The notes below the pieces were generated by a model. That model made no database searches and was not told the origin of the DNA. It saw only the letters and a program-made list of their open reading frames with translations. 64,000 nucleotides of DNA from NCBI RefSeq assembly GCF_029407905.1, contig NC_073628.1, positions 90,640,501 to 90,704,500 of the forward strand. Direction: 5' to 3'. Positions within the stretch are counted from its first letter, which is position 1, and each line of letters begins with the position of its first letter. Source of the stretch: Bubalus kerabau. Taxonomy: Eukaryota > Chordata > Mammalia > Artiodactyla > Bovidae. Position numbers and translations under genes: made by a program. This document shows positions 10,779-20,239 of this stretch, in pieces.

Positions 10779-10989
10779 GTGCAAGCTCAGTCATATCTGA
10801 CTCCTTGAGACCCCATGGACTATAGGCCACCAGGGTCCTCTGTCCATGGGATTCCCCAGGCAAGAATACTGGAGTGAATTGCCATGTCCTCTTCCAGGGG
10901 ATCTTTCAGACCCAGGGATCGAACCCAGATCTCTTGCAACTCCTGCTTTGGCAGGCAGATTCATTCACCACTGAGCCATGTGGGAAGCC
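10779..10989 (-). mobile_element. Bov-tA SINE nested in L1
   Basis: A second antisense Bov-tA almost abutting the first. It ends 'ccactgagccatgtgggaagcc'. It contains an additional 'gcaactcctgc' in the head region. The L1 resumes directly after it. Confidence 0.9.
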
Positions 10990-11048
10990 CATGAATGGTA
11001 TTATATAGGGATCCAGTGCCAATCTTTTGCATGTGGATATTCAGTTTT

Positions 11049-11178
11049 TCCTGAAGAGAGAAATGGGAACCCATTCCAGTATTCTTACCTAGAGAATTCC
11101 ATGGACAAAGAAGCCTGTCGGGCTGCAGTCCATGGGGTTGCAAAGAGTTGGACACGACTGAGCAACCAACACCAACAC
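11049..11178 (+). mobile_element. Bov-A monomer SINE nested in L1
   Basis: Headless sense Bov-A body (ctgaagagagaaatgggaac ... gacacgactgagcaacc). The perfect 10-bp duplication attcagtttt occurs at 11039-11048 and 11179-11188. It inserted into the same L1 as the two SINEs upstream but in the opposite orientation. Confidence 0.93.
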
Positions 11179-11245
11179 ATTCAGTTTTCCCAACACCGTC
11201 TAATGATGTGATTATCTTTCCTTGTTGAATATTCTTGACCACCTT

Positions 11246-11539
11246 TAAGAGACATCTTCCCTCCTGCTGTTCTTGGTATTGCCCCCAAATGATTACTCCT
11301 TATGCTTCACTCTGGGCCTTTTTCACCTTCCTAGAAGATGTTTGTCTTTCATGTGCCTCTTGCCATCAATAGTTTTGTTTTATGAAATAAATTCCCTAAT
11401 TGATTAAACAACTGATTACTGTAGACTTAATTTTTGCCACATACCTTGTTGGGAACTAAGTGAAAAACAAGATCAACCTGATAACCAACTAGAGTTTGTT
11501 GAGTGAGTGAATAACTGTAGTGATAGCAGTTGACCTCCT
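11246..11539. other. No feature recognised
   Basis: Just under 300 bp of AT-rich DNA between L1 and a MIR-like fragment. Confidence 0.4.
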
Positions 11540-11680
11540 GTGAGTCCTTCCTGGGTGTGAGGTCTCTGTACCTCTTTATCTCAATCCTTACAGCTTTCCT
11601 AGCAGGCAACTCTTCTAATATGCCCATTTTACAGATAAGTAAAGTGAGATACAAAGTGGCTGTGTAAGGCTTTAGAGCTT
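11540..11680 (-). mobile_element. MIR SINE fragment
   Basis: Antisense MIR text: 'ctttatctcaatccttacagc ... cccattttacagataagtaaagtgagatac ... ggctgtgtaagg'. Confidence 0.62.
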
Positions 11681-12149
11681 CCTTTGGTGGAAAATCATGG
11701 CATTTGGCATTTTTCCAACTCTGGGCTGTGACGCTGCAGTTCTGCTTCCAAGAACCTTTACTGGGGATAGAATGAGAGCCGAGGTAAGTGGAGTCCCCAA
11801 CAGGATCTTATTTCCTGTATTTCAAGAGACAAACATTCAGAGAAATTGGGGGGAAACTTTGTCAAATGCAAAATCACTGTGTTTCTTATCTGTTTATTGG
11901 AGTAATTAGAGATAAAACCCCTTCCAGATTCCACATTGTATTTGGTTGTATTGAGCAGCTACAGTTGCACGCAGCAAATTCTGATAAATTCTCTTTTCAT
12001 TTTTATTCTGTTACAGATATTTTCTAATTTTTCTTGCTATTGCTTCTTAGATACACCCATCCTTTAAAGGTGGAGATTTAATTTTCAAATACATGGGGTT
12101 TTCAAAGTATCCTTGATATTAATTTCTCATTTAAATGCTTTCCTCTCTG
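11681..12149. other. No feature recognised
   Basis: AT-rich. Two overlapping frames (11697-11909, 11788-12027) show no known domain. Confidence 0.45.
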
Positions 12150-12600
12150 CAATCACTCCCTGTGTTTTTTCAGTCTTTTAACTTTATTGAGGCTTTCAAT
12201 GGCTAAGTCAAAAATCTCTTGGCAAATGTCACATTGCCATGAAAATATGTGGATTATTTTCAAATATCTTTTGATATTGATTTCTAACATAATTCCACAG
12301 TGATAAGAGAACAGACTCTGTATGATTTCAATATCTTTAGACCATGACATTTTTGCACCTGATTTTATGTCCCTGGATATTTTCCAGTGTCTCCTGGTTT
12401 TTAGTCTATAGGAACTTGAGTAGAATTTGTATCCTACTGTTGTGTGAAGATTGTATAAATCTTAATTATGTTGAAATGGTTGATAGTGCTTTCCAGGTCT
12501 ACTATATCCTTCTACTTTTCTGTCTATTCATTCTATTACTTTTTGAGACTTTGATATTGAAACTTCAGCTAAAAATCTTAATTTATCTACTTATTAATAA
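12150..12600 (-). mobile_element. L1 ORF2 fragment, old
   Basis: Antisense L1 text: 'ttgatttctaacataattccacagtgat', 'atgatttcaatatcttta', 'ggatattttccagtgtc', 'tgatagtgctttccaggtctac' and 'gagactttgatattgaaac' occur in the order expected downstream of the L1 reverse-transcriptase motif. No frame survives beyond about 90 codons. Confidence 0.72.
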
Positions 12601-12715
12601 AAATAATTGTAATATATAATGATATAACTGATATATAACATTGCATAAGTTCAAAGTGTACAATATGTTTAAGTTGATATATTTATATATTGCAATATGA
12701 TTTCTGCTGAAATTT
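12601..12715. mobile_element. L1-like AT-rich fragment
   Basis: Reads 'ataactgatatataacattgcataagttcaaagtgtac', an order of words common in old mammalian L1 non-coding sequence. Related text lies at 10440-10490. Orientation unresolved. Confidence 0.45.
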
Positions 12716-14089
12716 TTAAGGGGCCAGGAGAGTGAATTTGATTTCAGAGGCCCTTGAGAAATCAAAGTGGGGAGCTGGTTCCTATCTGGTTGACTGGCAG
12801 GAAGTCCTCCTGGATGCAAAGATTTGGATATTGAACCTCCTTTCCTGGGACCTGGGCTCTAATAGGAGCGATCACATGTGAACACAAAGAGCTGCATTAC
12901 AAAATATAGTGCAGAGTGGGGAGAGGCCTGTAGCAAAGCAGAAGTGAAGAAACTTCAGCTGCAAAATTTCTACAGCAGGCAAAGAGAGAGACATTTGAAC
13001 TGTATGAATTCAATCCAGCCTTTACTTGTTGTGAGAGAAGTCTGTGTGGGAATAAAAGGGGGCTACTGTGAGACCTGGGGCAGCCTCTTCACGGTTGGAA
13101 TCCTTAGCTGAACTAGAAGTCCCTGGACCATCTTTCTATTCTGGGTCAGAGAGGAGAAAGAAACAGTAAGGAAGGAGAAAGACATGTGCTACAAAGGCTC
13201 TGCCAAGGTTTTTTGGGAGAGGTTACTGGCTCACTGTCTGACATGGGGGAATTGGTATCAGTTTTACAGGTGGCCTGTTTTCCCCTCACTGTGGGGGATC
13301 TGACCTCTTCAGGCACTGAGCAGCTTGAAAATAGCAGCACTGCGGTTTTCAATGAACAGCATTACTGTAGACAGATAGTTTGCGGCCAGAAGGTGGCGCT
13401 CTTTCTCCTGAAACAAATTGATGTCCGCAGCTTGGCTTGTAGACAGAGCCAGGGATGCAAGTAGAGTGAAATCTCTGCAGTCTGCAGGTATCCAAGGGGA
13501 CTGGGTAAAATGGCTTGTCAGGACTGCCCCCTAGGCTTAACTATCCCCTCAGCTGAATGTGCCTTGCGGGCTGCAGTGGGCCTGAGCTGCAGCACCGACC
13601 AAAGCAAATGTGCATAGGCACAGCCGCCTTCTCTGACCTCAGCACCAGCGGCTGCATTAGCAGGGAAATCTTCAGTGTCACAAATGACTGCACATTTAGA
13701 TCATGACAAGAAGGAGTCACGCCATTTCTGGATGAGACAAGCATACTTATCACTTATCCTATGGGCAGGGGAGGGGACCAGGTCTTCCTGCCATGTTGGG
13801 TGAGACAGTGTCCCACGGGGAACATTTAAAAACTCAATGAAACCACTCCCCTCAAATTGAAACACTTAGGTATAATATAAGGGAGGCAGGATTCTGGGGA
13901 AATCTCTTACCTGGGGGGACCTGGGCTCTACCTGGAAACTGTTACAGTTTTTCAGAGAAGAAAAAAAAATCTAGATTGGGTCTCCTTTCAAGACATAGTA
14001 AGCAGAAGCAAGCAGGCAAATAAAACACAAGACAAAATAATCTCATAATGGTGTGAAAAGATCATTGGATTGGAATTCAGAAATCTGGT
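12716..14089. other. Unique DNA; no gene recognised
   Basis: The longest repeat-free stretch in the first 14 kb, apart from the CTCF-like motif at 13386. Frames of 92 codons or fewer have no recognised domain. Confidence 0.5.
13386..13399 (+). promoter_or_regulatory. CTCF-like binding motif
   Basis: CCAGAAGGTGGCGC fits the widely reported CTCF core CCASYAGRKGGCRS at 13 of 14 positions (the Y is A). It lies in unique DNA, not in a SINE. A motif match alone does not show occupancy. Confidence 0.5.
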
Positions 14090-14195
14090 AAGGACACTAA
14101 CTAGCTGTCTGATTTTAGGCAAATTCTTTTCTTTGGTCCTTAGCCTCACTTTGATCACCAGTAGTAGTTAATTGCTAAGGTCACTTCTAACCCCA
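14090..14195 (+). mobile_element. MIR SINE fragment
   Basis: Sense MIR core: 'actaactagctgtctgattttaggcaaattctttt...ccttagcctcac'. Confidence 0.65.
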
Positions 14196-14210
14196 CATTT
14201 AATAGCATTG

Positions 14211-14282
14211 GTGTGTGTGTGAGAGAGAGAGGGACAGAGAGAGAGAGAGAGAGACAAAGACAGAGACAGAGACAAAAGAGAG
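14211..14282. repeat. (GT)n(GA)n compound microsatellite
   Basis: A short GT run followed by interrupted GA and GACA units. Frames across it are artefacts of the repeat. Confidence 0.95.
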
Positions 14283-14719
14283 GCTCTCAAATAAGGCAGG
14301 ATAAAAGCATGCATTCTTGGGGACTGAAAAAACCCCTTATTGCTGATTTCTGTTTTAATCACTAAAGCCCATACTGGCCACACCAAGTGGAAAAAGCCAT
14401 GCCACTGTCACCCTTCTGGGAATTGAGGTCCTTTCTGCAGAAGCATCGTAACCAGCATCTGTATGTTTATACTCTTCATGTAGTTGCTATTAATAGAAAA
14501 GCCATGTGCCATTGCATGAAAACCCACATCTCCTGGCCTCTGGGGAGCAACTTTAACAAACCAAGTTTCCCATGTGGAGAGAGAGTGAGCTCTTCTTTGC
14601 TCCTGGGGTGCTGGAAACATTTGGTAGAGGTGAAGAGAGGGGAGACAGAATGGAGGACAGGTTGGGTGGAAGTGAGGAGTGTAACATTACACTCCTACTT
14701 AGTAGGCTTGGCGGTTCAT
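14283..14719. other. No feature recognised
   Basis: A 119-codon frame (14387-14746) crosses into the L2-like repeat and has no recognisable domain. I consider it chance. Confidence 0.45.
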
Positions 14720-14850
14720 CAACCATCATTGGCCATCAAATACTGATTGATTACCTACTGTACATAGTCTAAGCACTGAGGATGCTGCAGGAGCCCAACA
14801 CAGTCTTTGCTCTCAAGGAGCTCATTGACTTGCCAAGAGGAAATGAAGTC
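14720..14850 (+). mobile_element. L2-like fragment
   Basis: 'attgattacctactgtacatagtctaagcactgaggatgctgcagg...ctctcaaggagctcattgac' is the common mammalian word order of an L2 segment. Confidence 0.6.
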
Positions 14851-15514
14851 TGTGCTTCCCTTTCAGCTCAAATATGCAAATGTAGGCCCTAGGGGCTCAC
14901 AGAAGGGCTCCCCCTCCCTCTGCTTAAGGTTTGGCCAGACACAGTCAGTCAGTGAAAAGTATACTTTTCAGATGGAGGGTCACAAGCTTTGCATTTGCTT
15001 TGCCCCCGGTATCCAGATGGTCAGCAGGCTGCCCTGTGGAAGATTTTGTTTGGCAGAAATATGCTCTGATTCCTTAATTCTAAGCTCTGGGGGCCAGGTG
15101 GCTGAAATGAAGCAACTCTTCTGCACCCTCAGCAGTGTCAGGCTATCTATGCTCCAAACCTCTATGAGGCAGGCACCCCAAACAGCTGCAGGCCCGCGGT
15201 GGGGTACTGCAGAGGGCACGGCCACGGCAGCTGCAGGACTCACTGAGCAGAGCCAGCCAACGCCAAGCCTGAGCTGCTGGCTCCTGGGTGAGCTGCTGAC
15301 TCATTGCTGCAGCCATGCTGCTTGGTACAGCTCTGGGGAATTCTTTCTTCTTTTAAAGGAAAATGTGATGTAACTTTAGAGACAGCAGAAGAGGGCAACA
15401 GAGGATGGTCCAAAAACTGGTTTTTAACAGCAGCTATAACACGCATTTCCATCTGAATTCTTGGGCAGAAATGTTTTTATCAGCCCTGGAAGGATATGGC
15501 CACTTTAGGGCAGC
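14851..15514. other. Unique DNA with a 188-codon frame, not supported as a gene
   Basis: The frame 14807-15373 begins inside the L2-like repeat, is cysteine and serine rich, and has no recognised domain. No splice or promoter context supports it. Confidence 0.45.
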
Positions 15515-15650
15515 TATTCAGTCTGTCAATATGTGTGTATCAAACAGCTTTTGTGTGCTCAGCACCTGTTGTTTGCTTAGGTAATAAAGGGAGAAACAGA
15601 AAGTGAAAGATGGTCCTTGCCCATTTGGGGATTGTTAGAAGGCTGACACG
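15515..15650 (+). mobile_element. L2-like fragment
   Basis: 'gtgtgctcagcacctgttg...taataaagggagaaacag...gatggtccttgccc' matches the same word order as 14720-14850. Confidence 0.45.
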
Positions 15651-15719
15651 TTGAGAGACTTCCTTCCTGTAGTCCTCCAGGCACCGCAGTCTAGCTGCAG
15701 TCTTGATTTTAGCTTATGC

Positions 15720-15845
15720 AATCTCATGGTGGTCCTGTAAAACAACTCCATTATTTTTATCTATTCTGCTGTAAGCTGGGGAGTCAGGATTTGAACCTAC
15801 ATCAGTTCAAAGTCAGAACTCTTTACTGCCATGCCATTCATTATC
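15720..15845 (-). mobile_element. MIR SINE fragment
   Basis: Antisense MIR: 'attatttttatctattctgctg...gagtcaggatttgaacctac...ctctttactgccatgcc'. Confidence 0.6.
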
Positions 15846-16188
15846 TGGGAGGCAGAACCAACAGAGGCACTTGGCTGTGGGAGAATAATATAGGATGATA
15901 CATGGTTGAGTGAAAAATTATGTGTAAAAGATAAGCATTTATGATCAATCCAGAATAAACCCCTGTCAGTCTACAGTCCTGGGCCAGCTGAAATGTGCAG
16001 ATATGCTTCTGTTTAAGCAAATACTGAGCCTGCAGAAGAATGCTTTTGAGAAGGCCGAGGGTCAAGATGAGAAATCGTCAGGTCAGGAAGTGGGAGCTGT
16101 CAGTAATGTGATAGGAACCGCATTGGGCGACCTGTGAGTCTAATGGCCCTGGTTGCTGGGGGGAAGCACAGCCCCATATTCTGGGCAT
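15846..16188. other. No feature recognised
   Basis: Unique-looking DNA leading into the local duplication at 16189. Confidence 0.45.
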
Positions 16189-16395
16189 GCAGAATATGGA
16201 GGATGTTATCCTAGAAATAGAAGGAAACAAACCCTTGGAGAGAACTTGTTGAGGTTTTGGTTTCTGCTTTCCTTGGCCTATATCCTGGTGTAATGGGTGT
16301 CAGATGAGATCCATGTTCCTTGATAGCTGCCACATTTCTTGACTCTGGGAATGGTCTAGAAATAGAGATACTTGCAAAACTGTTAATTTCTCCAG
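16189..16395 (+). repeat. Local duplication, joined copy (A then B)
   Basis: Two abutting blocks. A is 16189-16267, starting gcagaatatggaggatg. B is 16271-16395, starting ccttggcctatatcctgg. Only 'ttt' separates them. Block A recurs at 18320-18400 and block B at 17669-17793, in the reverse order. I matched neither block to a known transposon family. Confidence 0.9.
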
Positions 16396-17668
16396 TTCCT
16401 CCAGAAACACAAAACACTAAGCATATGTTTGCCTTTTGGGAATTTAGTCCCATTGGATTTACAAGGCCAATGATTCAATTTAGGAGCTATGTGCAAAATA
16501 GAAAGGCAAAAAAGAGAGGGATTATTAGAGGGAACAAGGGCCTGTGACTTCTGTTTAGTACTGAATGGGTCAACATTTGCATTAAAGAGGAGTCTGTGGG
16601 CCATTTAATCAGATGATATTGACAAAGGACTCAAAAGCTCTTGTTTTCATTTAGAAGCGTTGGCCACGCATTTGTGGAGGAGCTGGTAGAACAACTTGAG
16701 TCCTCCTGGTTTCCGAGTTGGCAGATATTCTTGGGCAGCTGTCAGAGCAGCCTCTCATGAAACTCATAAAGCACCTCTGTCTCTCAGCTGGTAGATGCAT
16801 GATGCCAGGGCACAAGTGTGCCAGTTCTGTGGCCCAATTCCCAATGTCCCCTGTACTTTTCAGGCAATCTTTTGGACTCCATGGATTTAGATTCCAGGAT
16901 CTCTTTTCTCCCTCCCCTAGCATTTAGCTATGTAGAGATTGATCAAAGCTACCTGTTTCCAATCTTGTTTTGTTCATAATTATTAGATTTTCATGATCCA
17001 TGTTATAACATTTCTATGGCTGAGATATAATAGAGGTTTTAAGAGCTCAAAAACTGTGAGGAAGACAAGAGAGATAAGATCAGGTGCAGATGTCTGTCTT
17101 GGACACAGCTCCTTTGGTGGAGTGCTAGAAAAGTCACACAGGAGTCCAGGAAGACTTCTGGGATAGAGTCAATTAGGCTTCTTGTGACCAAGGAGAAAGC
17201 AGTGTGAATTACACCCAAGGAAAAAGAAACATATCTTGTTATCCTTGAAAGAAATAGCTTTGGCCCTATTCCATGGGAATAGAATAATTAAAGGGTAGCG
17301 TGGGGTGGGTACAAGTGAGGAGGGAAGGATCAGAATTATTCTGAGCTAGGGAAAGAATAGCCAGAGATGATTGATGACCTTGAACACTGTCCCAAGCTAA
17401 AGAGAGTTCTGGGGTTTAATTACAATTCTCAAGTAATATTTCTTACATTCAAAGATCTCAATTCAGAGAAATAACATTGTTTTTAACTTCCAATACCTGA
17501 CTGTTCCTGCCCAGTGCTGAGAGACCATGTTAACAGAGCAGTGCCTGAGAGTAAAGAGAGGAGCCGAAAACCAAGAGCCCTGCTCTTCCAAGCCCAAACC
17601 ACCATCTCTTGGCATCACATTTTCTTCGTGTGCTTACACGAGCTGGGCAGCTTTCTCTTTGGGGTTCT
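16396..17668. other. Unique DNA between duplicate blocks
   Basis: No gene or named repeat recognised. Small frames such as 16718-16927 have no known domain. Confidence 0.5.
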
Positions 17669-17793
17669 CCTTGGCCTATATCCTGGTGTAATGGGTGTCA
17701 GATGAGAACTATGTTCCTTGATAGCTGCCACATTCCTTGACTCTGGGAGTGGGCTAGAAATAGAGATACTTACAAAACTGTTAATTTCTCCAG
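17669..17793 (+). repeat. Local duplication block B'
   Basis: Matches 16271-16395 over 125 bp without gaps and with 6 mismatches by my count (about 95% identity). It is followed by other sequence, not by the text that follows B. Confidence 0.9.
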
Positions 17794-17824
17794 AACTGGA
17801 TTGTGTCCCCTTTATTTCTTCATC

Positions 17825-18099
17825 TGCTACTGCTAAGTCACTTCAGTCATGTCCGACTCTGTGCGACCCCATAGACGGCAGCCCACCAGGCTCCCCCGTC
17901 CCTGGGATTCTCCAGGCAAGAACACTGGAGTGGGTTGCCATTTCCTTCTCCAATGCATGAAAGTGAAAAGTGAAAGTGAAGTCGCTCAGTCGTATCTGAC
18001 TCTTAGCGACCCCATGAACTGCAGCCTACCAGGCTCCTCCATCCATGGGATTTTCCAGGCAAGAGTACTGGAGTGGGGTGCTATTGCCTTCTCTATATC
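17825..18099 (-). mobile_element. Bov-A2 SINE
   Basis: A complete antisense left-right dimer (tgctactgctaagtcac ... gtgctattgccttctc). Flanks tcttcatc at 17817-17824 and 18100-18107 give an 8-bp duplication. It lies between duplication blocks B' and A'. Confidence 0.95.
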
Positions 18100-18319
18100 T
18101 CTTCATCATCAGCCCCTAAAACAGTGCCTGACACATCATAGTAAGTCAGTAAATGTTTAGTGATCTGTTTTAAACAATCTGTGCTTTGGGGCTTGGTCAT
18201 GTGGAAGATACAAGGTTTAAGAAAATAGTGCCCTATCTCCTTTGTCTCTGAATTATTTCTCAGATGATAAAATGTTGGCAGATTCCTGATCGTCATCAAG
18301 GAGCCTGGGGTTTAGGGCT

Positions 18320-18400
18320 GCAGAATATGGAGGATGTTATCCCAGAAATAGAAGGAAACAAAGTCCCCTGGAGAAAACTTGTTGAGGTTTTGGTTTCTGC
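18320..18400 (+). repeat. Local duplication block A'
   Basis: Matches 16189-16267 with about 3 mismatches and one 2-bp indel. It lies downstream of B', whereas A lies upstream of B in the joined copy. Confidence 0.9.
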
Positions 18401-18935
18401 AAGGACTGTGTGGTACACAGAGATGAGTTGTTCAAATGCTTGCAGGAAGTGTTTTCTTAAAGGATGAGGGTCTGGGAGGTGGATGAGGACAGAGTGTGCA
18501 GAAAGATGGGACCCATCTGGGGAACTGTGAAGGTGGGGGTGGGAAGGTGGGTGTGGTGTAGCCAGAGCACAAAGGAAAGGTGGAAGGAAGAGTCTAGAAG
18601 GGTTTTACCAGTGGGGTAGTAATGATTGCATTTTCATGATAGAAAGATAACCCAGAAGTAGTGTAGCAGGATAGGGAGAAGGAAGATGGGAGACAGCAAA
18701 ACCAGCCAGGGATCCATGGCAATAAGCTGAGTGAGATGCGATAAGCACCTGAGAAAGAGCAGTGTCAGTGAGCAGGAGATGAGTCAGACTGGGCAGTAAT
18801 GAGAAGTTACACTTATCTGAGCTCCTAAGTTGAATAGGGAGAAGGAGGAATCTAAGAAAGTGAACATCCAGAGTTTAAGGGCCTGGTGCAGATGATGAAG
18901 CTCTTTGAAGTGAATTTATCTTAAAAACTCATGCA
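18401..18935. other. Purine-rich unassigned DNA
   Basis: G- and A-rich text with faint similarity to the L2-like repeat (gatgggacccatc ... gagatgagtcagac). Too weak to call. Confidence 0.35.
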
Positions 18936-19243
18936 GGACTTCCCTGCTGGTGCAGTAGATAAGAATCTGCCTGCCAATGCAGGGGACGTGGGTTCGATCC
19001 CTCATCTAGGAAGATTCCACATATCTCGGAGCAACTAAAACCTGGGGGACACAACTACTGAGCCCAAGTGCAACAACAACAGAAACCCTTGAACCTAGAG
19101 CGTGTGCTCTGCAACAAGAGATGTCATCAGAGTGAGAAGCCCATGTACCTCAATGAGAAGTAGCCTTCACTCACCGTAACTAGAGAAAGCCTGAGCAAAG
19201 CAAAGAAGATCCAGCACAGACATTAAAAAAAAAAAAAAAAAAA
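18936..19243 (+). mobile_element. CHR-type tRNA-Glu SINE
   Basis: Full-length: head 'gacttccctgctggtgcag', B-box-like 'gggttcgatccct', CHR body (gagcaactaaaacc, acaactactgagccc, tgtgctctgcaacaag) and a ~20-A tail. Confidence 0.93.
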
Positions 19244-19280
19244 CCCTCACAAAAATTTCCATAAAGATTTACTAGTATAT

Positions 19281-19398
19281 CTCCAATATTCTTGCCTGGA
19301 GAATCCCATGGACAGAGGAGCCTGGTGGGCTACAGTTCATAGGGTCACAAAGAGTCGGACATGACTGAAGTGACTTAGCAACAATGCATGCACGCATG
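19281..19398 (+). mobile_element. Bov-A monomer SINE
   Basis: Headless sense Bov-A (ctccaatattcttgcctgg ... gacatgactgaagtgac) with a (tgca)-rich tail. The perfect 9-bp duplication ctagtatat occurs at 19272-19280 and 19399-19407. Confidence 0.92.
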
Positions 19399-19407
19399 CT
19401 AGTATAT

Positions 19408-19967
19408 TCATTGTTATGAAAATAATGTTTAAAGCCACTTAAAAGACATAACTTTCCTTTCCAAAACTTCAGAGGAAAAACTCACTGTGGTTATGTGTGG
19501 TTTCTGAGGCCCCCAGCATCTTTGAGAAGTATGGGCATCCTTCCTGATCTGCCTGCATCCCTCTTTCCATCCTTCCTTTGGCCAACTGGTCTCCTCACCT
19601 TCAGTCTCGCCAACCTCTTCATGAACATTGTGCTTCCCTGTTTTACACATGATTAAGTTTTTCTTTCCACCTCTAGCCCATCATTAAGGTCCAGTTCAGA
19701 CGTTCTCTCTTCCGTACAAGATCCACAACCCTGTCTCACCTCCTTCCATTTTCCTCATCTGAGATTTTGCAAACTGGTTTGCTACCCTGAGTTTTCTCTG
19801 AAAAAAGGTGAAATAATAAATGAAATAGGTGAAATCATTAATGAAAAATGGCCTATGAGGCCAGGGACCATGTTGTTGATATTTTGTCCGTCAGTTCACG
19901 ACTTTTTGAATAGATGCAGTCATCGTATATATATAAACCAAATTTATACATAAAAAGTAAAACAGTG
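19408..19967. other. Mostly unassigned; possible old L2
   Basis: 'aggccagggaccatgttg' near 19859 and the CT-rich text at 19670-19780 faintly recall L2. Nothing firmer could be supported. Confidence 0.35.
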
Positions 19968-20165
19968 AATAGTGTTAGTCACTCATTTGTGTCTGACTCT
20001 TTGCAACCCCATGGACTGTAGCCCAACAGGATCCTCTGTCTTTGGAATCTCTAGGCAAGAATACTAGCGAGGGTAGCCATTCCTTTCCCCAGGGGAGCTT
20101 CCCTACCCAGGTATCAAATCCGGGTCTTGTGCATTGCGGGCAGTCTTTACTGTCTAGTCCATCCC
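19968..20165 (-). mobile_element. Bov-tA SINE, degraded
   Basis: Antisense: 'agtgttagtcactcatttgtg ... gtgcattgcgggcagtctttactgtctagtcc'. The tRNA head end is eroded. Confidence 0.88.
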
Positions 20166-20239
20166 AAAATAGACATTAAATTTATTATCTATTTCCATTA
20201 AATGAAAGCTTTCACTTCTTTAGCAAAAAACACGTAAAT

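Larger units (their letters stand above)
10432..11245 (-). mobile_element. L1 ORF2-region fragment split by three SINEs
   Basis: Antisense L1 pieces remain at about 10487-10550 (cttacatttaagcctttaatcc), 10990-11048 (tatagggatccagtgcc ... attcagttttt) and 11179-11245 (ttcagttttcccaacacc ... tattcttgacc). They are consecutive in L1 ORF2 and read through once the three SINEs are ignored. The left 50 bp (attgatgtataattgatt) may be a different L1 segment. Confidence 0.75.

Noticed and set aside
13560..13760. Possible CpG-island promoter
   Set aside because: GC is only slightly raised and CpG pairs are few; no TATA, initiator or exon follows.
14807..15373. A 188-codon plus-strand frame
   Set aside because: It starts in an L2-like relic and has no recognisable domain, splice site context or upstream promoter; consistent with chance.
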